From: Bactericera cockerelli
Taxonomy: Eukaryota > Arthropoda > Insecta > Hemiptera > Triozidae
Length of the DNA stretch: 64,000 nucleotides
Reading direction: 5' to 3'
Assembly (NCBI GenBank): GCA_024516035.1
Contig: CM044964.1
Location: 28,349,778 to 28,413,777, forward strand
The notes under the pieces were generated by a model. The model worked only from the letters and a program-made list of their open reading frames with translations, was not told the origin of the DNA and made no database searches. Both the position numbers and the translations under genes were made by a program. Of this stretch, positions 23,001-33,000 are shown in pieces. Positions within the stretch are counted from its first letter, which is position 1. Each line of letters begins with the position of its first letter.

Positions 23001-24479
23001 TTTTAAAATTTCTTGTAAAAATACACTTCCACAGTAGAAAATTTGTAATTTCCACCTCAGGGAGCATCTTTTATTTAATGTAGCACCTATGCGGTCAATC
23101 ACTTCACAGGAAAATGTCAGAAGCAACTAATTTGGAGGTGCAACTTTATTTAGAACAAATCCTTTCAATATTTTTCAAAATTCAGCTTTGGGCTTACAAA
23201 TGCCTAATTTCATACATAGAAAAAATGTTTCCTCATTTTTTTTTTTCTACTTTTTCATAGGTTTTGATATTACCCATCATTAAAAATTAATGTAATAATA
23301 TCAATTAAGAATGTCATCATATTAATGTGTAATTGAGTCCATCATTTATATAATATCAGATGGTGTACAGACAATATTACAAAGCATAATCACATGACTA
23401 CTTAACAAGGGCTTAGGTTTATTAAGATATATTTGATCAAGTGTTTTACATTTGGTGCTTCTCAGTTACAAGTTGACATAAATCATGGGAAATTGATGGT
23501 ATTTAATTTATTAGTGTAACAGGCATTAACACAACAGCAGATGATACTATTGAGACAAAAATGCAAGGTTCAGTAAGAAATACATTGAACCCAATGACAT
23601 TTATCCTCACAGTTTGATGTAGCATTATTGGTGAATATCTCTTCACATAGAAAACAGAAGAAATAACTTGGAAAATGCAGAATATGAAAACAAAATGAAA
23701 TTTAATCATGCGAATCTTTGGTTTGAACACACATAGAGAATGCACGGATACACCTGGCCCTCTGGATTATTTATTTCGGGAAATATATACTGAACACACT
23801 CAAAATACAAGTAGGCAACTCAGAATCAGGAACTGACATTCTTCAGGCCTGGGAAAATTGGATACACTGAGGTCATGGGTTATTTAGGGATTACCAGGAA
23901 GGATTCTCCCAAAATAAAAGTGACTTCATAATTGAATATGTTCACTCAATGAGAAAGCTGTCACTTGCTATGAAGAGGGAAACCATCATATAAACTACTA
24001 AACAAAATAAAGATTCATGAAATCAACCAGTCAGACTGGGGTTTTTTCATTTGGTTTGGCATCACTTTCAACTGCATGGTCATAACACAACAGAGGTGTT
24101 ACCCTCATTTCCCAAGGAACACATGAACCTGCTACCCACAATAACCTCACTCAGCCTCAAATCTCCTGGACGTTGCTTTACTTTGGTGATCCTACAAGAG
24201 AGTGCATTCAATGCTGGAGAGGTTCTTTAAAAGTTGATTTTCAAAAATCAGGGTACATAAACTAGAAGTGCTCTTCAAAACGGTGAAGGCTGTTCACAAT
24301 TCAAATGATACTCCAAAATTAAATGAAAAATAACTTGAGAGGGTGCAGTGCCCAACCATTCATACAGCACACCACGTGGTATGTAAGCTGGAACTACAAT
24401 ACAATTAATGACAAGTCCGGGGTTAAATTAATGGAAAAGGATAGTCATTCAATATTACCTGTTTCTTGGGGGCAACCAT
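20084..24479 (-). CDS. RPL30: 60S ribosomal protein L30, three coding exons, complete
   Basis: Exons 24459-24479 (MVAPKKQ), 21757-21902 ([18 protein letters not shown] onward) and 20084-20255 ([18 protein letters not shown] to the end ..RTMPSEH). They join in frame (21+146+172 nt) to give 112 residues and a TAG stop; animal L30 is about 115 residues. Key L30 blocks are present: [26 protein letters not shown] and [12 protein letters not shown], the RNA-binding face of this eL30/L7Ae-like fold, a 60S subunit component. All junctions are GT-AG. Intron 1 (2.6 kb) and intron 2 (1.5 kb) carry sense-strand snoRNA-like sequences, a usual arrangement for ribosomal protein genes. The gene is divergent to the SWIB gene at 30 kb. 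Confidence 0.96.
20580..20668 (-). ncRNA. C/D-box snoRNA, copy 1 (RPL30 intron 2)
   Basis: Read on the minus strand (host sense): terminal stem GGTAT..ATACC, C box ATGATGA, an internal CTGA followed by a second ATGATGA, a D'-like CTGA after GGGATTGCCGT, and a final D box CTGA next to the closing stem. Size 89 nt. The same sequence recurs at 20934, 21350, 32122 and 32527. Likely a 2'-O-methylation guide; candidate guides are the bases before the D' and D boxes (GATAGGGATTGCCGT, CAACGTCATTCCT). Its target was not identified. Confidence 0.8.
20934..21022 (-). ncRNA. C/D-box snoRNA, copy 2 (RPL30 intron 2)
   Basis: Same family as the copy at 20580, minus strand. C box ATGATGA and D box CTGA are kept. 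The closing stem has changed (GGTAC with TGCC), the second guide reads CAATGTCATTCC, and one base differs after the first CTGA-like motif (TTACTGAA). The weaker stem may mean reduced function. Confidence 0.7.
21350..21438 (-). ncRNA. C/D-box snoRNA, copy 3 (RPL30 intron 2)
   Basis: Same family, minus strand, almost identical to copy 1, with the GGTAT..ATACC closing stem, C box ATGATGA and terminal D box CTGA intact. Confidence 0.8.
22130..22380 (-). repeat. Tandemly duplicated intronic block (RPL30 intron 1)
   Basis: Two diverged copies of about 120-140 bp lie side by side. Both contain GCTACAAGG, AAAACAACCAA, a CTGA and a TTTGTGCTGC..CAAACAGTC motif on the minus strand. ACAAGG/CCTTGT could close a stem. 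It may be a further intronic RNA pair or just a duplication. Confidence 0.4.
22700..22832 (-). ncRNA. Possible H/ACA snoRNA, copy 1 (RPL30 intron 1)
   Basis: On the minus strand GCATCT pairs with AGATGC around a loop with TGTGAAGAGATTGACCGC (22771-22832). It is followed at once by AGACGA (22764-22769), which fits the H-box rule ANANNA. Two relatives lie at 23083 and 23622 with the same layout. Vertebrate RPL30 introns host the H/ACA RNA SNORA72, so such a guest is plausible. I could not resolve a clean 3' hairpin and ACA box, so the downstream limit is a guess. Confidence 0.45.
23000..23141 (-). ncRNA. Possible H/ACA snoRNA, copy 2 (RPL30 intron 1)
   Basis: 5' hairpin at 23083-23141 closed by GCACCT/AGGTGC with loop TGTGAAGTGATTGACCGC, then H-box-like ACATTA at 23076-23081 (minus strand). 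Compared with copy 1 the closing pairs are changed on both sides (GCATCT/AGATGC to GCACCT/AGGTGC), a compensatory pattern that supports a real RNA stem. The 3' half is unresolved. Confidence 0.5.
23540..23678 (-). ncRNA. Possible H/ACA snoRNA, copy 3 (RPL30 intron 1)
   Basis: Third member: stem GCATTTTCC..ATAATGC, loop TGTGAAGAGATATTCACC, H-box-like ACATCA at 23615-23620. A second hairpin with GGTTCA/TGAACC follows. It is the most divergent copy and may be decayed. Confidence 0.4.
24045..24210 (-). repeat. Old 5S-rRNA-headed SINE in RPL30 intron 1
   Basis: Degraded copy: GTAAAGCAACGTCCAGGAG head part, GAGGTTATTGTGGGTAGC body and a CATGCAGTTGAAAG tail. Confidence 0.6.
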
Positions 24480-24506
24480 GCTGATGGATTTATTTAAGGC
24501 TTCGCA

Positions 24507-24513
24507 GGAAAAG
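24507..24513 (-). promoter_or_regulatory. Candidate 5'TOP transcription start of RPL30
   Basis: The minus strand reads CTTTTCC here, 34 nt before the RPL30 ATG. A C followed by a pyrimidine run is the usual start of ribosomal protein mRNAs and would give a short leader typical of the class. No TATA box is obvious. The position is inferred, not shown. Confidence 0.45.
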
Positions 24514-24764
24514 TCCTGAAGATTTGAACAGGATTTTCCTCCACCGACACGAATTCAGCACACGTTGATCGGACGAGAGAGAAATTTGATTTGTTTACTT
24601 GTCGAATCCTTTTCAATATGTCAATATGGTGAACCCTGTACAGTGTTGCCGGTTTGTGCTGCAAAACGGAGATCGGAAGTTTTCAATCATATATAAGCCC
24701 CGTTCACAATTTACTGGAGTATGGAGCCTCTCTCAAGTAATCACTATTTTAAACAATATTAAGG

Positions 24765-24891
24765 GAGGAATTAATAGACAACATCAATAACTTAAGTCCT
24801 CGCTAAGTGTCGGTTTTCCCTATCTTACACCGTACGCAATCCGTGACTTAGCGCCACAGAGGTATTACAAAAACGTCTATTAATTTCGCCC
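24765..24891. mobile_element. PIF/Harbinger-like MITE
   Basis: Complete copy about 250 bp upstream of the RPL30 start region, flanked by TAA. It could affect the upstream region but carries no obvious promoter. Confidence 0.78.
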
Positions 24892-25274
24892 TAAAAATCG
24901 AGTTCTTAAAATGAGTCTTCTTATTAACATAATATCTTGGTTCCCTTGTGTATTTCCAACTACTATAATATCGCGCCATTCGCTCGCCTAATTATAATAC
25001 ACAGAATTTCACATTAACCTCACCTGGCCTCAGTAAGGTTAACATATCAATTGAAAAGCAACTTCATTTTTACCACAGAAGATTTTTTTCTCCTAGATGA
25101 GTGTTTCAGTTTATTTCATTTCGTAGCCATGAAACAGCAGCTACTGTAGACGCTGTGGTCTGCATGGCAAGTGAGTATGTTTTACTAATTGGTGTGATTG
25201 GTGAACTGACTCTCTACTTAACTTTGTTGCAACTCTTAAGTGTGCAAGATTTCGTCCCAAATTCCGAATGTTTA

Positions 25275-25413
25275 TCATATTTGTGTTAATCACTTTCGTG
25301 ATATCACAACTACTCAAACTCGCTTTACTAGATCTCTACGCTTAAACCGGGACTTGAACCACCGACCTCCAGGTTACAAGTCCGCCGCCTAATCCATCAA
25401 GCTACTGAGGTCG
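25275..25413 (-). repeat. SINE family A
   Basis: Full copy: GACCTCAGTAGCTTGATGGA, B box GGTTCAAGTCCC, tail GTGATATCACGAAAGTGATT. Confidence 0.88.
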
Positions 25414-26495
25414 GTGCCGTCGGTGTCAGTAAATTAAATCTCAATTGATTCCAAAAAAAGAGCGGTGCACAGAACGTTGCAAAACGCCTCGCAACTGTCC
25501 GAAACAAAACGTTTCATGCAGTGATAACCTTGCAACAGCTGCTTGCAACATTTTGAGGTAACCGGTGTTTTCTACAGTTAAACAAATTATTATTTTGATT
25601 CTAGAAGGTGACAAAAAAGTCTACCGTTTAGTGGTGCCTTTTCAAGCTTCGCGTCTTGTTTTACAGTGTTGCCGTCATCCCTTTGAAATTTGTTTGCTTT
25701 TATAGCCGAGTTTATCACAACTCCACCAATCACTGATTCGCCAACCACCCTCGAATCTCGAGGGTTCACGAATCCACCAATCGGGTTTTATCACGAAAAT
25801 TCAAGCTCGAGTTCGCGAATCATGATTGGCGTTACGGCAACATCGCAATTATACGAAAACTCTCATAAAAGCCTCTGATTTTTCGAAAATTGCGATGTTG
25901 TTTTGTTAACTTTTTACATTTTGAATGCTAACATTTCTGAAAGCATTTTGAACGTTTTTTTGTGTGTCGTTCACATGGTCATTTCATAAGTTTCATATTG
26001 ATCATTTATCATTTTGTGTGACTTGGGTTCAATTCTCACTAGGGCAAGATATAATAAATTACCTTATGAGTAAGAATGCTGTTTCAATGTGACTATCAGG
26101 GATGGAATTATGGTCAAAATAAGATATTGGGACAGATGGTGATCTCGGTTTTATTCCCAGCAGGGCAGAAATTTTTCTGCCCTATGTCCACTGTATTTCC
26201 ATCACGTTTTCATTAATGTTGTGTACTAGAATTATAATTATAGTTCTCATACCTAGCTGTTTAAGAATTCTAAATATTATCAAACACCTCGGCCGAGGTG
26301 TGAAGAACGCCAATACAAAGAAAGAGACAACCCGGCAGAGTTTAAGGTTACGGAAAACATAGTTCCCATGCATTTCATGTACTTTCAGCCAGCGAGGTTT
26401 TCAGCAGGAGTTTGTACATACTGGTGTGGAGAGATGATATAGGACCTGCACTCATACCCAGAGTCACCAAGAAGTTTTAATACATGTGTTTTAGG

Positions 26496-26622
26496 GCGGA
26501 ATTAATAGACAACATCAATAACTTAAGTCGTTGGTAAGTGTCGATTTTCCCTATCTTACACAGTACGCAATCCGTGACTTAGCGCCACAGAGGTATTACA
26601 AAAACGTCTATTAATTCCGCCC
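26496..26622. mobile_element. PIF/Harbinger-like MITE, private to left arm
   Basis: About 130 bp, ends GGGCGGAATTAATAGAC and its inverse complement, internal GACTTAGCGCCACAGAGG. Flanked by TTA on both sides. The mirrored position of the right arm lacks it, so it inserted after the arms separated. Confidence 0.8.
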
Positions 26623-26640
26623 TTAGACTTTAAGACTTTA

Positions 26641-26763
26641 AGGGCGGTAGACGTTTTTGTAATACCTCTGTGCCGCTAAGTCACGGATTGCGTACTGTGT
26701 AAGATAGGGAAAACCGACACTTACCAACGACTTAAGTTATTGATGTTGTCTATTAATTCCGCC
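26641..26763. mobile_element. PIF/Harbinger-like MITE, shared by both arms
   Basis: Opposite orientation to its neighbour at 26496, flanked by TAA. The left end lost part of its terminal repeat (GGGCGGTAGACG). It corresponds to the copy at 28577 in the right arm. Confidence 0.8.
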
Positions 26764-26884
26764 CTAAATCTTGTAGGAACTGAGATTCGGACAAATTCAG
26801 AATGTTCCCGAATGAGCTTTTATCTTCCTGGGATTAGCTCGTTTTCAGGAAAAGTGGTGAAGCACAAGCAAAAAAAGCACAGAG

Positions 26885-26970
26885 CAGAAAAATTCCTGCC
26901 CCGCTGGGGATCGAACCAAGGTCACCATGCGTGCAATGCCTAGCGCTAAATCATTGGGCAACGGTGACTT
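26885..26970 (-). repeat. tRNA-headed SINE fragment, family G (left arm)
   Basis: Read on the minus strand it has a tRNA-like head with a B box (TTGGTTCGATCCC) followed by GGGGCAGGAATTTTTCTGC. Family members are also at 28205-28310, 47815-47965 and 2440-2535. Confidence 0.55.
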
Positions 26971-26977
26971 ATCACAA

Positions 26978-27008
26978 ATCGCTTATCGGCCTTTTGGTTA
27001 AGATGTAA
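26978..27008 (+). repeat. U2 snRNA 5'-end-like segment (left arm)
   Basis: ATCGCTTATCGGCCTTTTGG then TTAAGAT: nearly identical to the first bases of U2 snRNA (ATCGCTTCTCGGCCTTTTGG then CTAAGAT). It stops after about 30 nt and lacks the branch-site region, so it is not a gene. It sits next to a tRNA-like SINE segment in the palindrome arm. Confidence 0.7.
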
Positions 27009-28162
27009 TATCACAAAAATAAGTATTAATTAATTAATTTTAATAGCAATCGCGTGATAATAGCCAGTTTGAAAAAATTTCAAGTATTTTTTTTTAGGAA
27101 TAATTCAAATTTATTTCAGTCTTTATTACAAAACTTTTATAAACTTAGCACATCAGGATAAGATGACAGGTGTATGAAGAACAATGACAAGGATAATTAA
27201 ATAATGGGCAAAAAAATAAAGATGTCATGAAGATAAACAAGTGTTTGAAATTTGAAAAAGATAAACATTTTATCTTTGTTTACGATTTAAAAATTCCAAA
27301 GAAGAAATTCTATAGTGTTTTCAATATTTTTTTCTCTTTGGGAAGCCAATCGGTCCTCGAACCACTGATTCACGAATCAAGGTTACTTCCTCAAATTGAG
27401 TGCTCCGAATCAGCTGCGAATCAGAGATTGGAGATGATAAAACCCGATTCGTCGAGCCAATCCGGAGTTCGAGCGAATCCGGGGTGAATCTTGGATGATA
27501 AAATCGGCTATTTACTTTCTCCCGTAATCTGAGGTGAAACAACATTGAAAAAATAATGAACATACAAAGATTTATACCTGCGCTAGATACCTGCCTATAG
27601 CCTATACTCACGATTATTACTATAATAGGTAGTATTGAACGAGTGTACTTTTTAGAACCTTGATTAATAGCCGATTTTATCATCCAAGATTCACCCCGGA
27701 TTCGCTCGAACTCCGGATTGGCTCGACGAATCGGGTTTTATCATCTCCAATCTCTGATTCGCAGGTGATTCGGAGCACTCAATTTGAGGAAGTAACCTTG
27801 ATTCACGAATCAGTGATTCGAGGACCGATTGGCTTCCCAAAGAGAAAAAAATATTGAAAATACTATAGAATTTCTTCTTTGGAATTTTTAAATCGTAAAC
27901 GAAGATAAAATGTTTATCTTTTTCAAAATTCAAATACTTGTTTATCTTCATGACATCTTTATTCTTTTGCCCATTATTTAATTATCCTTGTCCTTGTTCT
28001 TCATAAAATCTTATCCTGATGTGCTAAGTTTATAAAAGTTCTGTAATAAAGACTGAAATAAATTTGAATTATTCCTAAAAAAAATACTTGAAAATTTTTC
28101 AAACTGGCCATTATCACGCGATTGCTATTAAAATTAATTAATTAATACTTATTTTTGTGATA

Positions 28163-28193
28163 TTACATCTTAACCAAAAGGCCGAGAAGCGAT
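28163..28193 (-). repeat. U2 snRNA 5'-end-like segment (right arm)
   Basis: Mirror copy of the segment at 26978. Here the first 20 bases (ATCGCTTCTCGGCCTTTTGG) match U2 exactly, so this arm keeps the older state. Confidence 0.72.
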
Positions 28194-28204
28194 TTGTGAG
28201 TAGT

Positions 28205-28310
28205 CACCGTTGCCCAATGATTTAGCGCTAGGCATTGCACGCATGGTGACCTTGGTTCGATCACCAGCGGGGCAGGAATTTTTCTGCTCTGTGCTTCACC
28301 TGTGCTTTTT
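28205..28310 (+). repeat. tRNA-headed SINE fragment, family G (right arm)
   Basis: Mirror copy of 26885-26970, with B-box-like TTGGTTCGATCACC and the GGGGCAGGAATTTTTCTGC body. Confidence 0.55.
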
Positions 28311-28343
28311 CTGCTTGTGTTTCACCAAAATTTGAATTTCTAA

Positions 28344-28472
28344 GGGCGGAATTAATAGACGTTTTTGTAATACCTCTGTGGCGCTAAGTCACGGATTGCG
28401 TACTGTTTAAGATAGGGAAAATCGACACTTACCAACGACTTAAGTTATTGATGTTGTCTATTAATTCCGCCC
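28344..28472. mobile_element. PIF/Harbinger-like MITE, private to right arm
   Basis: Full copy flanked by TAA on both sides; the matching place in the left arm is empty. Confidence 0.82.
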
Positions 28473-28576
28473 TAAGTCTATATGATATTTCCTGAAAACG
28501 AGCTAATCCCAGGAAGATAAAAGCTCATTCGGGAACATTCTGAATTTGTCCGAATCTCAGTTCCTACAAGATTTAG

Positions 28577-28704
28577 GGCGGAATTAATAGACAACATCAA
28601 TAACTTAAGTCGTTGGTAAGTGTCGGTTTTCCCTATCTTACACAGTACGCAATCCGTGAATTAGCGCCACAGAGGTATTACAAAAACGTCTATTAATTCC
28701 GCCC
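28577..28704. mobile_element. PIF/Harbinger-like MITE, shared by both arms
   Basis: Full copy flanked by TTA on both sides; partner of 26641-26763. Confidence 0.82.
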
Positions 28705-29509
28705 TTAGACTTTAAAACACATGTACTAAAATTTCTTGGTGACTCTGGGTATGAGTGCAGGTCCCATATCATCTCTCCACACCAGTATGTACAAACTCCT
28801 GCTGAAAACCTCGCTGGCTGAAAGTACATGAAATGCATGGGAACTATGTTTTCCGTAACCTTACACTCTGCCGGGCTGTCTCTTTCTTTGTATTGGCGTT
28901 CTTCACACCTCGGCCGAGGTGTTTGATAATATTTAGAATTCTTAAACAGCTAGGTATGAGAACTATAATTATAATTCTAGTACACAACATTAATGAAAAC
29001 GTGATGGAAATACAGTGGACATAGGGCAGAAAAATTTCTGCCCTGCTGGGAATAAAACCGAGATCACCATCTGTCCCAATATCTTATTTTGACCATAATT
29101 CCATCCCTGATAGTCACATTGAAACAGCAATCTTACTCATAAGGTAATATATTATATCTTGCCCTAGTGAGAATTGAACCCAAGTCACACAAAATGATAA
29201 ATGATCAATATGAAACTTATGGAAAGACCATGTGGACGACACAAAAAAAACGTTCAAAATGCTTTCAGAAATGTTAACATTCAAAATGTAAAAAGTTAAC
29301 AAAACAACATCGCAATTTCCGAAAAATCAGAGGCTTTGTTGAGGTTTTCGTGTAATTGCGATGTTGCCGTAACGCCAATCATGATTCGCGAACTCGAGCT
29401 TGAATTTTCGTGATAAAACCCGATTGGTGGATTCGCGAACCCTCGAGATTCGAGGGTGGTTGCCGAATCAGTGATTGGTGGAGTTGTGATAAACTCGGCT
29501 ATAAGTCGT

Positions 29510-30009
29510 TGAATGGCCTAGCTTTGATTAAGTCTATTCGAGAAAGCAGCCAACTAGATTCCTATACAATGAATTTCATATGTATATGAAGAAACTTTTT
29601 TAAAAAGTCCATGACATGGCCTCCTTTTACCGTAGGTAGGATTAAAATAAATGCTATTTTTCAAAGGTTATATTTAACTGCCAAAATATGTCACAGTATG
29701 AAAATGTCCTAAGAAACTTTTTTCTTAATGTAACCATTGCATGTCTTGAAAATCTATCCAAAGCATCAAGGAAAATTAATTTTATGGCACCACAGGCAAC
29801 AATTCAGAAAGGTTATAGGATGAAATGTTCTGAGAACAAAAAATGTACAATCTTGACAAATCCATTGAAAATTGCTCGAAGCAATATTGTCTAGACAAGC
29901 GTAGCGGCAACATTGCAAACCGCCGTTCATTTTGTAAATTTTCAAATAATTTTTCATTCAGTTTTTGGCATCATAACTGAATACATCTCTGTACATCACT
30001 TCCGTAAAA
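29510..30009. other. Upstream region of the SWIB gene
   Basis: Between the palindrome and the first SWIB-gene exon. GC content rises near 29890-30000, fitting a promoter and 5'UTR, but no core element is obvious. Confidence 0.4.
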
Positions 30010-33000
30010 ATGGCAGACATCTCTAAAGCCGATCTCAAAAAAGAAATTGCCGGTAAGTCACAATTACTCCATGATCTGTACATTTTTCTTCAATTTGACT
30101 TTTATAACTATTTTTCCTCAATATCTTGTCTTTCTAAAACTGTAATTAAATCCTTGGTAGGCTGCCTGAAGACGAAATAACAGGCTTCTTCCTTGTCTTG
30201 GTCCTGTGTACATAACAACAATGGCTAGGGGACGCTATGTTATAAAATACCAATGGACGAAAACTATTTTTTCAAATATCTCGAAATATCGACTACTAAC
30301 CCTGCATGTATTTGGCATATTTAGATTCAGCTCGTGAAGATCTACAATAATTTTCCGAAGCCCTAAACCGTTAAATGTGTACTTTTCGAGATAATCACAA
30401 TTAAGTGGTTTCTCTAAGGGGCTCCATTGTACTACCCATCCTGAAAACATTCGCCATGTTCAATTCGTAAGTCGTCAGACTTCTTTTGAAGATATCTTTT
30501 GATTTTCCCCCGGATGGAAAATGATTTTTTCGCATTAATTAGTTCTTGATGATGTCCTGGACAACTTTGGTCCTGGTTATTGTCAGATATTTCACCTCTT
30601 TCTTTGTGTAAAGTCGATTTTCATAACATCTGAAAGCCTTGTACTACCCAACATGAAAACATTCTGCCCTCAAAAATCAGGCCCCATAGCTTTTTGCATG
30701 ATCTATCCTAATTTACTGATTAACAATCATAATTTTACAGCATTTTTACCCTAGGAATTTATCTTGTATGTAATTTATTTCTTTTTATAGCATTTAAGCT
30801 TTCGTAGAGTGTGTTTCTTGCCCACATGATGGTGTTTGTAAGTGTTTCACTGAGCATTGGGAATGAAATGTCTAAGGAAATGCAATCTTATATGGTTTCT
30901 TTTTGATTGATTAAGCAAATTGAAATTGATTTTAAACAACAAAATCACATTAAAGGTCTTTGAAAAGAAAAAAAGATTCAACACATTTTTGTAATCAAAC
31001 CAAGTCATTACCTATTCATATCCCTTTGCACTAGGACATCTATTCTGCATCAAGCAATAAAAATGGTCTTCATAATTGTATACAGAACTTTTCTTGTTCA
31101 GACAAATAAACAACTTTTGCTTGCCTATTGGTTCCTCCTATAGATTCACATGATTCAGCCTTGAACCTCCAGACAGAGGTACTGACCTTCATAGAGCTTA
31201 TGCTTGAAATTTTGTGCAAGTATTATTGTATTGAATTATGGCCATGCTTTGTAAACATGAGGACAATGTCAAAATGTTTTTTTCTTCTAATTTAGGCAAA
31301 ATATTACTTCCAATAAATGTCTAACATTAGAAATCAAAAGTATTGTGTTTGTTTTTGTAAAAAAAAATATTTTTTGGCTACAATTTTTTATATAATTATA
31401 TTTTTTTTTTAAATAATAAATTGAAATAAAACAAAATTAACAAACTTATTATTTTTTATTACCTATAAGGTNNNNNNNNNNNNNNNNNNNNNNNNNNNNN
31501 NNNNNNNNNNNNNNNNNNNNNNNNNNNNNNNNNNNNNNNNNNNNNNNNNNNNNNNNNNNNNNNNNNNNNNNGAACTTGAGGCTTGAATTACTGACTTCCA
31601 GGTTACTAGTCCACTGCTTTATTGATTGAGCTATTGATGTCAGTTATGTTTTTTTTTTTTTTTTTTAGGATTTCTTTAAAGTGGCTCACATGTGAGCTCT
31701 TCCACTCAACCACTAAAATGACTTTTGTGTAAATAAATGAGTCAGTATGTTCAGTATAGTGATGCTTTTTTTTATTACATAAATTGTAAAGTTCATGGTA
31801 CAATGGGGTCAATAATTGTAAGAAGGGAGAAAAAGAGAAGAAAAGATGGTACTCAATTTTTATAAGAAAGAAAAGCATAGGGTTTAGAAATAAAAAAATC
31901 AAGAGTAAATAATAAATGATGACAAATACCATTTGGTACTATCCATATTTTTTTTACTGTGCCAATTTATTTTAAATCATTTATTTAAAACAATAAAAAA
32001 AATCCTACTTCTTTAAGAGTATTTATATTCTTGAATCCTAAAGGACTCGTGGTTGCCATTTTTGGGTAATCAAGTTTTTAATGGCATTAAAAAAAATTAA
32101 AATAATAATAATCTGGTTTTTGGTATATGATGAGCCTTCCTGAATGATGATATTCTTGATAGGGATTGCCGTCTGAAACAAACATGAAGCAACGTCATTC
32201 CTCTGATACCCAAACAATAAACTTATCAAGTATTGCTTTTTTTGCTAAATTCATTAATATGATTTCTAACAATGTATCTACCCATTGATAATTTTTTAAT
32301 ATCTTGCCCTCATTTCAGAAAGCACTCCATCAAAATTTTGTTTATAAATCTGTGAAGAATTATTTCAATAAAATTTGATGGTGGAAAGGGAGATTTAAGG
32401 ATTTTTAGAAAGAGTAATCCCAAGGTCCATATGAATACTTAATTTCTCAAGCTTTATTTTAATAAGTAGATTATGTAAGAGTAAACAAATGGTACTGCCA
32501 AGGTTTAGAAAAGTAAAAGGTACCATGGTATATGATGAGCCTTCCTGAATGATGATATTCTTGATAGGGATTGCCGTCTGAAACAAACATGAAGCAACAT
32601 CATTCCTCTGATACCAGTTCTCTTACAGTTATACCTTGAGGTGTCTTAGCTTGTCTTTGTCGTGGCCTGTGTGAGTTCTATCACAGAGGTTCAAAAATCC
32701 AAAACCAATTTTGACATTGGCTTTTCTATTGTTAATGACACATGAAAGTTAGCAATTTAAATATTAATAGATGTATAAATATTATTTTTATATCCATTTA
32801 TATAAGAGCTCCTGTTTTGTTGAAATATTAAAGTAAAAAAAGTAGTTTTTTATTTTGATAAGTTCAAAAAAGTGCTTTATTTGTACTGTTGGGTGACAGG
32901 GAGTCCCATTGTCAACAACTACGATTTTGTATTTAACTGCATGTAATAAATCCCTATCAATTATTCTACCTGTTGCCCCAGGACGAGGAAGAAGGCAGCG

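Larger units (their letters stand above)
25701..29503. repeat. 3.8-kb palindrome: two inverted TIR elements around a 157-bp spacer
   Basis: The left arm 25703-27510 and right arm 27668-29501 are inverted copies, near-identical over long stretches. Each arm itself starts TAGCCGAGTTTATCA and ends TGATAAAATCGGCTA (or the reverse), so each arm looks like a 1.8-kb DNA element with imperfect terminal inverted repeats and many GATTCG/CGAATC subterminal motifs. The outer junctions are flanked by TA. The arms differ by private MITE insertions. The 86-codon ORF mirrored in both arms (27227-27487 plus, 27691-27951 minus) runs into the subterminal repeats and is probably not a protein. Confidence 0.9.

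Noticed and set aside
27227..27951. Mirrored 86-codon ORFs in the palindrome arms
   Set aside because: They run into the terminal and subterminal repeats of the element; conservation follows from the duplication, not from coding selection.
26978..28193. U2 snRNA gene
   Set aside because: Only the first 30 nt match; the branch-site region and the rest of U2 are absent.
30540..30650. Another C/D snoRNA in the SWIB first intron (TTGATGATG .. TCTGAAAG)
   Set aside because: The C box starts with T rather than a purine and no closing stem is present.
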